Assembly: GCF_030272615.1 (NCBI RefSeq)
Contig: NC_081410.1
Location: forward strand, 572,953,241-573,017,240
Source of the DNA: Cryptomeria japonica
Lineage: Eukaryota > Streptophyta > Pinopsida > Cupressales > Cupressaceae
DNA: 64,000 nucleotides
Direction of reading: 5' to 3'
Shown piece by piece: positions 9,292-21,286 of this stretch. The notes beneath the pieces are model-generated. The model was not told the origin of the DNA, did not search any database, and saw nothing but the letters and a program-made list of their open reading frames with translations. The first letter of the stretch is position 1; each line of letters begins with the position of its first letter. A program made the translations under genes and the position numbers.

Positions 9292-10786
9292 TGTTAGGCC
9301 CAATATGGAAAGCTAATGTACTGAGAGGGGAGGGGTGAATCAATACTTCAAATCCTTTTATCAACAATATCTTTACTATTATGCATAAACAAAAAATTGT
9401 TGTAACATAACATAAAGCTAAAACAAATAAGTAACAATCATACATGATTCAATCCATAACACATATATTTTGGTTATGCAGAAACTCTTGGTTAGAGAGA
9501 AAAACTGTGGTGGGGATGGCACCCACAACTTCACTACTGCAATAATAAAGAGTGCTCAGTTAGAGCTACATATTTAGCTATTTCTGATAGCTTACCTTGT
9601 TAGGAGTAACAAGATTTGTTAGATCTACCTTCCTAAAGTATTTTACAACACTTTATATAAATGTTGCACCTGGTTAGAGGCTTTACAATTTATAGACTTG
9701 ATTAGAGTCTTTTACCTTGTTAAAGGTTTCTCTTACAACTTCAAAATATTACAATAAGATTTTATAAATGTTTGCAACTTTACATTTGAAATGCTGTAGC
9801 AGATTCTATGTGCTCAAAATAATATTACATTGCCTATAGCATACCTCGATAACTCATAAAGTAACTCAGTAAACCCTTCTGTTTACTCTGTTCTTTGACT
9901 GTTCTCTAAAAACCTTCTCAGTGACCTCTGTGTCTCTGTAACAATCATAATACTCTATGATTTCTCATGTATCACATAGGTCTTGCTTCATACACATATG
10001 CACACACATTTCTCTCATTCACATATATCTCTAACCCTAAATTCATGCTGTATAAATAGATTTCTTATGTCAATGATCTTATTCATTGCTTCGATCTTAC
10101 AAAGATGATTTCTCAAATGAATAACCATGCAAAATATTTCATTGGTTAGATGACCTCAAAATTATACAAAATCTATATGTGTAATTTCCAATGCAATAAT
10201 GGTTCTATGTGCCTCGATCTTGTAACATGTTTTCATATGTGTGTCCAGGTTCAATGAATCTGGTAACACGTTTCACTTGGTGTATATCAACTCGGTGTAT
10301 TATCTTCACTACTTGGTAGACATGAAATAACACTTGGTAGACAACTCGGTGTATACTAGACTTTGTGACTGTTTTCCTTCTGTAACCGACTAGACTGTTC
10401 ATAATGACTAACTATTTTGGTAGTAGTAACCAACTAGAGTATATAGAATGACTTTGGATATAAAACAAATGGAAATTTGATAAGTAGTAACAGCACCAAC
10501 ACCACTTATCAATTGCATCAAAAGATCTTCAACAAAGCTCTGTCGGTAAAACCCTTATCGATGACTAAAAGGCTTACTAGAGAAAATGATAGCTTCTGAA
10601 TCATCAAAACCTAAACTAACTGATCATGATACACATCTAAATATCATGAATGACATCCAAACCAATTCCACAAAACAAAGCATACCGGAACCTACTAGAA
10701 ATCGGTAAACAACCAAAACAGCTAATGTTGACATCAATGACGAAACATCAATGCAACACATAATCAATTCCTCCAGTTTTCCAACA
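9292..10786 (-). repeat. LTR shared by copia C (as 3' LTR) and element B (as 5' LTR)
   Basis: 1495 bp, TGTTGG...CTAACA on the minus strand. On the C side it follows a polypurine tract (10788-10798); on the B side it precedes a primer site (9278-9289). One LTR therefore connects two different internal regions. The C-rich run typical of copia LTR ends is present near 9320. A TATATAAAG-like box lies near 9651-9659 on the minus strand. No second full copy is in the window. Confidence 0.8.
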
Positions 10787-10787
10787 A

Positions 10788-10798
10788 TCTCCCCCTTT
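10788..10798 (-). promoter_or_regulatory. Polypurine tract of element C
   Basis: The minus strand reads AAAGGGGGAGA directly before the LTR start TGTTGG. It primes plus-strand DNA synthesis in LTR elements. It is preceded by the conserved ATTAATGCC flank (10799-10807). Confidence 0.9.
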
Positions 10799-10927
10799 GG
10801 CATTAATGGAAACACTAGATGTGAAAACCATCCATGTGCCAAGAAATGCCAAAAAGTTCTCCCCCAATGGAAGATAATCAATAAACTCCCAAAAATGATA
10901 TAACAATGAAGCTCTAAACCAATAGAC

Positions 10928-10932
10928 CATAT
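10928..10932. repeat. Target-site duplication of D (left copy)
   Basis: catat here and catac at 14859-14863, a 5-bp duplication with one transition, flanking the LTR ends of D. It joins the two halves of element C. Confidence 0.75.
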
Positions 10933-11107
10933 TGTTGGTATTATGGATATGCTGAATTGGTTTTGTCATTGATGTCAACACTTATCAACACTTATCCTTC
11001 TAGAGATATTTGGTTATATTCACTGGCAAGTTTAGTGACTTATGCACAATCACCGATATTTGGTTCACTAGAAGGTTATATTGTTCAAGCCACTTGTAGA
11101 GAATGAA
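10933..11107 (+). repeat. Truncated 5' LTR of D
   Basis: Aligns with the start of the 3' LTR at 13790 (TGTTGGTATTATGGATATG and onward) with about 85-90% identity by eye. Homology fades at about 11107, where integrase coding sequence begins. The breakpoint is accurate only to within about 10 bp. Confidence 0.8.
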
Positions 11108-11111
11108 ACCA

Positions 11112-13414
11112 GTAAGAAAATCAAATGTTTAAGATCAAATCAAGGAGGTGCATTTACATCTAAAGAGTTCAATACATTTTGTGAAGTTAATGGAATTAGA
11201 AGACAACTATGAGCACCCCAAACACCTCAGCAAAATGGAGTTTTGGAAAGGAAGAATAGAACTATTCTAGATGCAGCTAGAAGCATGATATCAAAAGCAC
11301 ATCTACCTCATGTGTATTGGAGAGAAGCAGTGAATATAGAGGTTTACACTTTCAATAGAGTTCACATCAAAGGTGAAACCGGTAAGACACCCTATGAATT
11401 ATGGTTTGGAAATATTCCTACTCTTAAGTACTTCAAAATATTTGGAAGAAAATGTTACATTAGGAGAGATGAGTATATTGGTAAATTTGATCCTAGAAGT
11501 GATGAAGGAATATTTCTTGGTTATTCATCTAAGAGAAAAGCATATAGATCTTTTAATAAAAGATTACAAAAAATCATTGAGAGTGCAAATGTGAAGATAG
11601 ATGAACACTTTAGAAGAAATTCAAGGTCTATGGATTCTGAACCGACAGTTGAGATAATCACAAATGAACCTATACAGAGTGCACTGGTACAAAATATTGA
11701 TCCAGTCACACCGACATCATCAGAGAATTCCACAGTGACTAAAGAACAGCAGCAAGTGAACACACCCAGGTATGTAAGATTGAATCACTCTGAAAGTCAG
11801 ATAATTGAGAATAAGTATCAAGGAGTTATGACAAGAGGAAGATTGGCAAATGAAGATGTATGTTTAATTTCTCAAATTGAACCAACATTTGTTATTGAGG
11901 CATGTGAAGATAAACATTGGATTAGAGCTATGAAAGATGAATTAGAATAAATTGAAAAGAATAATACATGGAAATTGGTTCCCCAGCCTAAAGATAAAAA
12001 TTGAATTGGAAGTAAATGGGTATTCAAAAATAAACTTTATGAAGATGGTAACGTAGTCAGAAACAAAGAAAAATTAGTGTGTAAAGGATATTCATAGAAA
12101 GAGGGAATTGATTACAATGAAACCTTTGCACTGACAACTAGAATTGAGGCAGTCAGATTATTTCTTGCATTTGCAGCACACAAGAACTATAAAGTATATC
12201 AAATGGATGTAAAATGTGCATTTCTGAATGGTGATCTTGAAGAGGAATTTTACATTGAACAGCCCGATGGATTTTCATTAACAAATGATAAAGATATGGT
12301 TTGCAGATTAAGGAAAGATTTATATGGATTGAAGCAAGCTCCTAGAGCTTGGTATGCTAGATTGGACAAATATATTTTGAAGCTTGGTTACACTAAAGGT
12401 AATGCTGACAATAACTTATATTTCAAAGTGACTAATGAAGACATCTCGGTTATTGAAGTTTTTGTTGATGACATCATTTTTGGAGGAGAAGATGGATTGT
12501 GTAAAGACTTTTCTAATAAGATGCAAGAAGAATTTGAAATGTCTATGATTGGGGAGATAAAATTCTTTTTAGGATTGTATATTTCACAGACTGATAAAGG
12601 TATATTCACATGTCAAACAAGGTACTTGAAGGAACTACTGAAGAAATTTGGTATGGAAAACTCTAAACCGGTAAGTACTCCTATGACTACAACTGATAAA
12701 GTATCATTGAAGGATGTTTCAACTGTTGTTAATCTAACAAGATACAAATCTATGATTGGAGGTTTACTGTATTTGACACAAACAAGACTTGATATAATGA
12801 ATGCAGTGTGTATTGTTTCAATATTTCAGAGTAATCCTAGAGAAAATCATGAATCGGCGGTGAAAAGGATTTCCCAGTATTTACAAGGCACAACAAATCT
12901 TGGTCTCTGGTATCCTAGAGATGAAAATTTTGATTTATGTGCATACACCAATGCTAATTGGGTAGGATATTTAGATGAAAAAAAGAGAACCACTAAAGGG
13001 GCATTATTTCTTGGTAGCAGATTGATTTCATGGTTGAGCAAGAAACAGAGTTGTACATCATAATCAACAGCAGAATCAGAATATGTTGCAGTAGCAACTA
13101 ATTGTACTTAGGTATTATGGATTAAGAAAATTTTGAAGGACATGAAGGTAAAATGCAAAGAACCTATAATCATCTATTGTGATAATTCAACACCAATTGG
13201 TATATCTAAGAAGCTAGTATTTCACTCAAAAACTAAACATGTTTCTATCAAATACAGTTTTTTGAAAGAGAATGTTGAAGCAAAAGAAGTGAGATTGGTT
13301 TATGTGAATACTAAAGTGCAGATTGCAAATATCTTTACTAAGCCTTTACCTAAGGAAACTTTTGAATATCTCAGAGAGCAGCTTGGGGTTATATCCTCAC
13401 TAGTAGAGACCTAG
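11112..13414 (+). pseudogene. pol: Copia pol of D: partial integrase, RT, RNase H
   Basis: The integrase core starts inside the domain; the second catalytic Asp is changed (LRSNQGG for LRSDQGG), while the Glu region NGVLERKNRTILDAA is kept. The linker is broken by stops near 11948, 12002 and 12096. RT (about 12010-12700) has YQMDVKCAFLNGDLEEEFYI and the catalytic FVDDIIFGG. RNase H has AYTNANWVGY, where the catalytic Asp of the usual YTDADW is Asn, then SWLSKKQ and STAESEY after a stop. The frame ends at 13414 after TKPLPKETFEYLREQLGV. Loss of gag, protease and catalytic residues makes this copy dead. Confidence 0.9.
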
Positions 13415-13777
13415 ATAGTTGATGCTTGGCATCAAACTGACAGAATTTACAAAGAAACCTTTTTCTGGCTTTGATGGAGGAGAGCTAATTCTCAAGGGGA
13501 GTAGTTGGTTATAACCATTGGTATTTGTAATTGGTTCGATGAACTGGTTGTATCTGGTATTTGTATTGCTTTGGCATTTGATGCCAAAGGGAGAGATATC
13601 AATGAAAAAACATTATCCTTTGGGGAGAGATTATTCATTGGGGAAGAGTTTTTTACACTCTACATTTGTATTTTGATTTCTGGAATTGATCTATTCGGGA
13701 GATTGTTGGTTTTTTGTTTTTGGCATTTTTGCTTTGGCACTTAGATGGTTTTTCCATCTTGTGTTGCCATCAATGCC
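13415..13777 (+). other. 3' noncoding region of D
   Basis: About 360 bp between the RNase H stop and the polypurine tract. It has several purine-rich GGGGAG-like runs (13494-13501, 13575-13583, 13621-13628) and the stem arm gttgccatcaatgccaaa at 13763-13780. Two short frames (13505-13744 and 13714-13959) are not conserved and not called. Confidence 0.6.
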
Positions 13778-13835
13778 AAAGGGGTAGATTGTTGGTATTA
13801 TGGATATGTTGCATTGGTTTTGTCATTGATGTCAA
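13763..13835 (+). repeat. Inverted repeat bracketing the polypurine tract of D
   Basis: Arms gttgccatcaatgccaaa (13763-13780) and tttgtcattgatgtcaac (13818-13835) are complementary at 16 of 18 positions. The loop holds the polypurine tract and the first bases of the LTR. Confidence 0.75.
13778..13788 (+). promoter_or_regulatory. Polypurine tract of D
   Basis: aaaggggtaga just before the LTR start at 13790. One base differs from the AAAGGGGGAGA of the other elements. Its upstream flank pairs with the LTR (see the inverted-repeat feature). Confidence 0.85.
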
Positions 13836-14858
13836 CACTTATCAACACTTATCCTTCTGGAGATCTTTGGTTATGTTCACCAACAAGTTCAATGACTTAT
13901 GCACAGTCATCGGTATTGGTTCTCCAACAGGTTATATTGTTCACTGGCACTTAGAATGACTTGTTATCATCTGGAGATCACTTGGTTATGTTGAAGACAT
14001 GGTTTGGACACTTGGTTTTGGTATTCTGGTTATTGGTCTAATAGGGTTGACATATTTGTTATTACTAGTAAACTGGTCTAAGTTATGGACTGGCATGCAT
14101 TATCTATTCCAAATCAGCACGACATGTTATGGAGATGATTTAATCAATTGGACATTGTTGTAATTAAATTGAGATTACATGATGCATCACATATTGACTT
14201 ACTTGTAAATGATTTAATTGTAGTATTCTTAGTGAGCCGACCTACACATTTGGTCTTAGGTTTTGGTATATATGTAATATCGCAATTGTGAGATGTATGA
14301 ACATGGTATGTAAGGTTATGGTATTGTAACATGGTATGTGTGAATATTGAAGATCATATGAGCAGACCATAGAGAAGGTTCAAGGAAGGATTGAAGGAGA
14401 TTATCAGAGCTTAACCGGTACTAAATCTAGCATTGAAGATGCTACTTCGAGTAGTACATTATCATTGGATTTAATCATCCAATTGTAGTCAATGAGACTC
14501 CCATCTTGTGATTGAGCAGTGAGCTCTAGGCAGTTGGCCTTTTTGCATGTGCAGACTCCATTTGTATACACATACTATCTATAGTAGTATCATCCGATTA
14601 TGGGTAAGGATTCCCACCATGGTTTTTCCCCTTATAGGGTTTCCACGTACAAATCTTTGTGTTATGTGTTGTGGATATTGTTTATCTTTCTGTTACATGC
14701 AATAAGTTTCATCGGTATTAATATTAACTATTAATCTGTTAATCAGCATTAAGTTTGGCTTATCGGTATTAAGTATCAAGTTTGATTAAGTTATATTTGG
14801 GTTTAAATAAATAGACAACTGATTCACCCCCCCTCTCAGTTGCCTCTGGGTCGTAACA
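13790..14858 (+). repeat. 3' LTR of D
   Basis: 1069 bp, TGTTGG...CGTAACA. It holds the C-rich run cacccccccctctcag near its end (14825-14839). The stretch 14413-14554 (accggtact, cattgaagatgct, ctctaggcagttggcctt, tgcatgtgcag) is also found in the LTRs of the non-autonomous elements A, G and I. Confidence 0.92.
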
Positions 14859-15117
14859 CATACTCCTATGAATGATATCTTTGTTAAGCTTTGATCTCTC
14901 CCCTTTGACTGATATATCTGTTAAGATCTAGTTTTTACATATATCTCTCCCTCTTTAACATCAATGCCATAAATCTAACATAAATATGAAAGATAAATCA
15001 TAAATCCTTTGAACCACATAGCTAACTACTCCCCCTGAGTAGTAGCACCACCACATCAATCCATAATGAATAGTATCTCTGATAAATGCATACCTGACTG
15101 ATGTCAATCAACATCAC
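14859..15117 (-). other. 3' noncoding region of C adjoining D
   Basis: No gene seen. Purine-rich runs on the minus strand include CTCAGGGGGAGTAG (about 15026-15039), like those upstream of the polypurine tract in other elements here. Confidence 0.6.
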
Positions 15118-18100
15118 TTAGGTCTCTATCGGAGGGGTAGAAACCCCAAATCTGTCTCTATAGTACTGAAATGATTCCTTAGGAAAAGGTTTGCTAAAAA
15201 TGTATGCAATCTGCTCTTTAGTGTTCACATAAACAAGTCTAACTTTATTTTCTTCCACCTTCTCCTTCAAAAAGTTGTACTTGATAGATATGTGCTTTGT
15301 CTTAGAAGGAAATACTGGATTCTTTGATATGTTAATAGCAGCAAAGTTATCACAATGAATAACTACTGGTTCATCATAATCTATCCTTATATCCTTTACC
15401 ATTTGCTTCATCCTTAGGACTTGTGTACAGTTAGTAGCAGCAACAACATACTCAACTTTAGCAATAGATAAATAAGTACATGGCTACTTCTTGTTGATCT
15501 ATGAAACAAGTTTCTTTCCAAGAAAGAAAGATCCATCAGATGTGCTCTTCCAGTCATCAACATCTCCAACCAATCTACATCTGTATATGCACATAGTGTA
15601 AAACCATCATCTTTAGGATACCACAAACCATACTCAGTTGTTCCTTGCAAATACCTAAAAATCCTTTTCACCACACTCACATGATTCTCTCTAGGATCAC
15701 TCTAATATCTTGATACAATACAAACTGCATTCATTATATCTAGTCTAGTCTGAGTCAAACATAATAAACTTCCAATCATAGACTTGTACCTTGTAGGATT
15801 TACTGAAGTTGATATATCTTTCTTTGTGAATTTCTCCCTCATAACCATAGGAGTACCAACCAGTTTAGAATTTTCCATACCAAATTTCTTGAACAACTCT
15901 CTAGCATACTTAGTTTGATAGATGAAAATACCTTTATCAGTCTGAGTAATTTGCAAACCTAATAAAAATTTCATCTCTAGAATCATAGACATCTCAAATT
16001 TATTCTTCATTTGTCAGAGAATTCCATACACAACTTATCCTCACCTCCAAAAATGATATCATCAACAAAAACTTCAACAACAAATATGTCATCCTCAATG
16101 ATCTTATAATACAAGTTACTTTTAGCATTACCTTTAGTGAAACCAAGCTACAAAATATATTTATCCAATCTTGCATACCAAGCTCCAAGGGCTTGTCTCA
16201 ATCCATATAAAGCTTTCCTTAACCTGAAAACCATATTTTTGTCATCTAAAAGTGAAAATCCATTAGGTTGCTCAATATAAACTTCCTCTTCAAGATCTCC
16301 ATTAAGAAATGCACAATTAAAATCCATCTGATAAACCTTATAGTTCTTATGTGTAGCATAGGCAAGAAATAATTTCACAGCTTGAATCCTAGCTACTGGA
16401 GAAAAAATCTCATCATAATCAATTCCTTCCTTTTGAGAATATCCTTTACAAACTAGTCTAGCCTTGTTCCTCATAACTTGTCCATCTTCATTAAATTTAT
16501 TCCTAAAAACCCATTTAGTTCCAATAACATTCTTATTTTTAGGTCGGGGAACTAAAGTGCATGTATTATTCTTTTCTATCTAATCTAATGCCTCTTCCAT
16601 AGCATTCATCCAACATTCATCTTTACATGCTTCAATTACTGATACCAGTTCAACTTGAGAAATTAAATATACCTTATCAGTTGCCAACCTTCTTCTTGTC
16701 ATTGCTCCTTTATTCTTATCTCCAATGATCCAATCTTCTGAATTATTCAACTTTACATACTTAGGAGTCTTCTGATTTTCTATTCCTCTACTCTGATCTT
16801 CAGTTATTATTGAATTTTCTGATACCATCAGAGTAATTGGTTCAACATTTTGTTCTAGTGTAGGTGCTACCGGTTCAGTTATGATCATTTCCACTACTCA
16901 TTCTCTCTCATAAGTTCTCATTTGACCTCTATATTGCTCATCCACCTTGACATTAATTCTCTCCACAATTATCTGCAATCTTTTGTTATAACATCTATAT
17001 GCTTTGCTTTCATTAGAATAACCAATAAAAATCCTTTCATCATATCTAGGATCAAACTTTCCAATGGGATCATCTCTTTTGATATAGCACTTACTACCAA
17101 AGATTCTGAAATACTTAACTGTAGGTGTATGACCAAACCATAATTCATAAGGTGCCTTACCAGTGTCTCCTTTGATATGAACTCTATTGAATGTGTATAT
17201 CAGCATGCTCACATATTCTCTCCAATAGATACGAGGCAGATTAGCTTCCATCATCATAGTTTTAGCCGCATCTAAAATAGTTATGTTCTTCCTTTCCACA
17301 ACACCATTTTGCTGAGGTGTCAGGGGTGTAGACAATTGTCTGCTTATCCCATGCTTCTCACAATAATTGTTAAATTCACCAGATGTGAATTCTCCACCTT
17401 GATCTGACCTTAAGCATTTAATTTCAATCATGTCTTTGGCTCAACTTTAGCTTTAAATATTTTAAACTTTTCAAACGCTTTAGATTTTTCCCTTAGAAAA
17501 TTAACCCACATCATTCTAGAATAGTCATCAATGATTAGCATGAAATATCTATCACCCTAAAAAAAATTGATTCTAGCAGGACTACATAAATCAATATGAA
17601 TAAGATCAAGAACATCGTTAGATTTGCATTGTATACTCTTAAAAGAAGTTATGATTTGCTTTCCCATTTGACATTCCTTACATATCAAATTATAAGGATT
17701 CACAATCTTAGGTATATCTCTAACTGCCTTAGTAGAACTAATCTTTACAATGCAATCAAAATTCACATTACACAACCTCTTATTCCATAGCCAACTTTCA
17801 TCAATCTGCACAATCAAAGATGTCCTCTCATCGGAGTTCAAATGAAAGATGTTACCTTTAGTCTGAGTACTAGTTGCAATCTCCAATCCAGATCTATTGA
17901 TAATCTTGCATTTTCCATCCTTGAACTGTAATTGAAATCCCTTATCCACATACTATCCTACACTCAAAATATTATGCCTTAAACCTTCAACATAATAGAC
18001 ATTATCATTATTATGATTACCATCCAATGATACAGTTCCTCTTCCCTTGATCAAGCATTATTTGCCATCTCCAAATCTAACTAGGCTACCATCAAATTCT

Positions 18101-18591
18101 TGCAAAGATAGAAACTTCCTTTTATCTCCAGTCATATGATGTGAACATCCACTATCTATCACCCATTCATCCTTGTCTTCAACTTTAGAAGCAAGTGCCT
18201 TCTCATTTTGAATAACCGATTCCAGAGCATCTTCCTTAATAGCCAAGAATACACATTCCTTTCCATTGTTAGATCCACTAGCAGAATCTTGTGTTGGTTC
18301 ATCATTATAATCAATCACACTTTCCTCATCAGCATAGTAGCATGATTTGTCTTTGTTTTTCTTGTACTTATGCTTGTTCTGATAATCATGGTTAGGCCTA
18401 AAAGATCTTCTATCTCTTTCCTCAAATCTTGAATTCCTTTTAGGACATCTAGATGCAAAATGACCTATCTTATTACATACAAAACATTTAAAAGGTGATT
18501 TTCCTTCATACTTACTTCATGTCAGACCTTTAGGTACTCTTATAGCAAATAGGGCTTCAAGTTGCTCAAACTCTTCATCTTCTTTCTTCAT
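15118..18591 (-). pseudogene. pol: Copia gag-pol of C: Gag knuckle, protease, integrase, RT, RNase H
   Basis: In order on the minus strand: CCHC knuckle CFVCNKIGHFASRC (about 18450-18491); protease DSG site WVIDSGCSHHMTG (near 18160); integrase zinc region with both His lost (LWNKRLCN where copia has LWH-RLGH) but CKECQMGKQ kept; integrase core SDQGGEF and NGVVERKN (about 17280-17430); RT with YQMDFNCAFLNGDLEEEVYI and FVDDIIFGG (about 16050-16400); RNase H with AYTDVDW, then a frameshift, ending TKHISIKYNFLKEKVEENKV and SKPFPKESFQYY at 15118. Many stops and shifts break it into at least eight pieces, so it is not functional. The 5' gag is cut by element E. Confidence 0.92.
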
Positions 18592-19688
18592 TGTTGGCTT
18601 GATGATGATTATAATGGATGACTTCATGTGTTGTAATTGATGGAAAATGTATTCACACACATATGTTCACATTAGTTAAGACAAACCGGTGTTACTTCTA
18701 TAGTTACTTGTATTGCAATCGGTATTGTTAAGATAGTTTAGAAGGTGTCTAACTGGTATATGGAGAAATGGCTTGACAACAACTTGGAGATTTAGTGGAA
18801 ACCATCAAAGAGGCGAATGAAGGATAAACAATTTTTGTGTTGTTAGTGGTTAACTCCAAACCAGTATCAGTAATCCAATCGGTATTTATTAATTATGTGA
18901 TGAGTTATCACCAGTAGTGATGAGTTACCCTTAACCGACATTTTGGTAGTAATTTGTGATGAGTTATGTTTGGTTGTCCAGATACACTACACCTATGTAA
19001 TTGTGATATGATTTCTAAGCTGACATGAAATCAAGTGTCTATATAATGACATTATGATGAACAATTTAAAAAAGGATAGAGAACATGAGATGATATGATG
19101 CAAGATAGAAGTTGAAGGTATTGCAGAATATGTTGGTGATGAAATTGGTGATGCAGTATTGAGTGAGTAGAAGAGGATCTATTCAAGCAAGTTGTGCTAC
19201 TATTAGATCACACCACCTATTGTTTTCTAATTGCCACGACAGTTAAATCTTGTAACTGGGTAAGCTCTAACAAGATTCATTGTACAAATCCTCTAACCAG
19301 GTGATCTGTTAGTTTGGATTCAGAAATCCTCCATTGAGGTTACTCCTAACAGGGTACTACCTTTAATAGGGTATGGCTCATAATCAAGCTTTAGGATCTT
19401 TAATAGGATTCACTCCTAGCAGAACAATTTTTGTAGACCCTAACCGGTCAATTATCTATTAGTGCAAATAGTTAACTTGTGAGTCCCATCTCACCGTGAT
19501 TTTTCCACATATAAACACTTGTGTTATGGTGGATGTTTTACTTATTGTGGATGATTTAATATCATTTTGGATTGCATGCATATTGTTTAGAAAACTTGTT
19601 AAGTATCTCAACCGGTTAGTGTTTAAAGTGTTATTGTTTTTACTATCACTGATTCACACCCCCCCCTCTCAGTGGTTTATGTCTATCA
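18592..19688 (+). repeat. 5' LTR of E
   Basis: 1097 bp, TGTTGG...CTATCA, with a TATA-like box tatataat (19040-19047) and the C-rich run cacccccccctctcag (about 19656-19671) close to the end. Between about 19230 and 19420 there are degenerate repeats on the theme CTAACNGGGTNA, as in other LTRs of the group. Confidence 0.85.
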
Positions 19689-19690
19689 AT

Positions 19691-19702
19691 TGGTATCAAA
19701 GC
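19691..19702 (+). promoter_or_regulatory. Primer binding site of E (iMet type, variant)
   Basis: tggtatcaaagc, one base different from the standard TGGTATCAGAGC, two bases after the LTR end. Element H has the same variant. Confidence 0.88.
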
Positions 19703-19750
19703 CAAACTTCTTTAAGGCATAATCGCTTGGAAGGAAACCCTAAAGATGCA

Positions 19751-20802
19751 ATGAGAGATATGAGATACTTAGAGATGGCTATAATGCTTGATGCTACCAA
19801 GGAAGAGCTTGAAATCCTAAGGGTCAAATTTAAAGCTTCACAAGTCAAAAGGAGAGAGCTAAATGAACAACTTCTAGAGATATCTAATAACAGTTTTTCA
19901 GATGAAGCTAATATTGATGCATTAGCTGAAGAAGTTGAAAAACAAAATGGTGAGAATCTAAATTTGAGAAGAGAGTTAGAAGCCTTAACTATCTGCATGA
20001 GCCAAGAGATGGAAGCTAGTAGGGTAGCTGAAGACCTTGTCAAAGAAACAGATCATGAGATTGCTAAGATAAAACAAGAGAATACAACTTTGCATGAGCA
20101 TTAGCATGCTAAAGAATAAGAAAAAGAGGATTTTCAGCTAGATCTTGATATGGAAGCATCTCTAAGAGAGAATCTTACTAAACACAATGAAGATCTTACC
20201 AGAGAACTCATTGAGGCTAATGGAAAGCTGCAAAAGTTCAACAAAAGTACTTCTATGTTGGATGAGTAGATCCAATCTTAGAGGATGAAAGGAAATACAT
20301 CTAGACTAGGCTTTAACACATCTAAGAAAGGAGAGTCTTTTGGAACAAAGAGAAATACTCACAAGGACAAAACTACTCCTAAGGTAACAGAATGAGAATC
20401 TATGAAAACCGAGGAAACATGAACTGGCAGAAACCCTATGTCAACTAGTTTAGTACATTTGAGATAGAAAAGGTAGCTAATGTCATTTGTACCATTTGTA
20501 ACAATTATGGTCATGTGGCTATGAATTGCAGAAGGATAACTAGAAGAGGCAATGCAAGACCTTGGAGATCATCTGGAATGGCCTACTATCATTGTCATAA
20601 ACTGGGGCACATGGCAAAGTTTTGTAGAACCAGAAAGAACAAACTAATTAATCAGTTTGTAGACCAAAAGGGTAAGGAGAAGGTAAATTTTGAGGAAACC
20701 AAAGAGGAGATGAACCAAATATGGAAAAAGAAGAGTGATAATATGCCTGCAGAAGAACCCAATCCTTCACCCAGTGTGGAGAATCCTACACTGGTGAATT
20801 AA
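19751..20802 (+). pseudogene. ORF1 of E: coiled-coil, zinc-knuckle Gag-like protein, decayed
   Basis: Starts at the ATG at 19751. The first ~115 residues are coiled coil (KASQVKRRELNEQLLEISNN, then a heptad-rich stretch). Stops follow at about 20102, 20117, 20267 and later, and at least one frameshift lies before the knuckles. Two knuckles are readable: CTICNNYGHVAMNC (near 20490-20530) and YYHCHKLGHMAKFC (near 20580-20625), the latter with its first Cys replaced by Tyr as in H. The frame ends at 20802. It has fewer readable knuckles than B, so this copy is degraded or partly deleted. Confidence 0.75.
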
Positions 20803-21286
20803 GCATTTTCATCAAGGCTAAGGGGAGCATAACAACAAACCTACTTTCGGACCCCTTAAAAGATGAGTGGTAAGAATACTTGAATTCTTTAGTCATTTTG
20901 TGAGAGATCTTGATCAGTTGTTCGAAAGTCTGCCAACTAGTTTTACACCTATTAATATTGAATGTATCATCAAGTGGTGTATTAGGGTTTGTAACCTTAT
21001 CGGTCAAGCAATTAATGCAGTAGGTAAAGATGATAAAAGTGAATTTTACTATGTTATTTTTACCCTAAATGCATTCGAAAGAGAATTCTTGAGCACTTGT
21101 AGAGAAAAAGATAGATTTGCTAGCTAGTCTTAAATGAATTTGTGCTGAGAAGTGCATGATTGAAGTTGATTTGAAGATCACTGAGGTGGAACTGGTGTGT
21201 ATTTGAGTAATCAACTAGTAACTGAGGCAATGCATGAGAATTAGGGTATTTATTTGTAAATCTCTTTTCGAATCGATTTTATCTGA
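20803..21286 (+). other. Spacer between ORF1 and ORF2 of E
   Basis: About 480 bp with no conserved gene. A TATTTATTTGTAAAT stretch lies 40 bp before the ORF2 ATG, and G and I also have GGTATTTAT just before their ORF2. The frame at 20867-21127 is not seen in other copies. Confidence 0.5.

Larger units (their letters stand above)
10933..14858 (+). mobile_element. Element D: internally deleted Ty1/copia element inserted in C
   Basis: Starts with the first ~175 bp of its 5' LTR (10933 to about 11107), then jumps directly into integrase. Most of the 5' LTR, the primer site, gag, protease and the integrase N-terminus are missing. RT and RNase H follow, then 3' noncoding DNA, a polypurine tract (13778-13788) and a full 3' LTR (13790-14858). 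The target duplication catat/catac shows that both outer ends are original, so the deletion is internal. Confidence 0.88.
10787..18591 (-). mobile_element. Element C: Ty1/copia internal region (split by D)
   Basis: The minus strand carries a Gag knuckle, protease, integrase, RT and RNase H in the copia order (18591 to 15118), then 3' noncoding DNA to 14859. Copia D is inserted here; C resumes at 10932 and runs to the polypurine tract and 3' LTR. The two halves fit: the piece at 10787-10932 is homologous to the 3' noncoding end of D. The 5' part of gag and the 5' LTR are cut off by element E at 18592 and lie outside the window. Confidence 0.88.
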
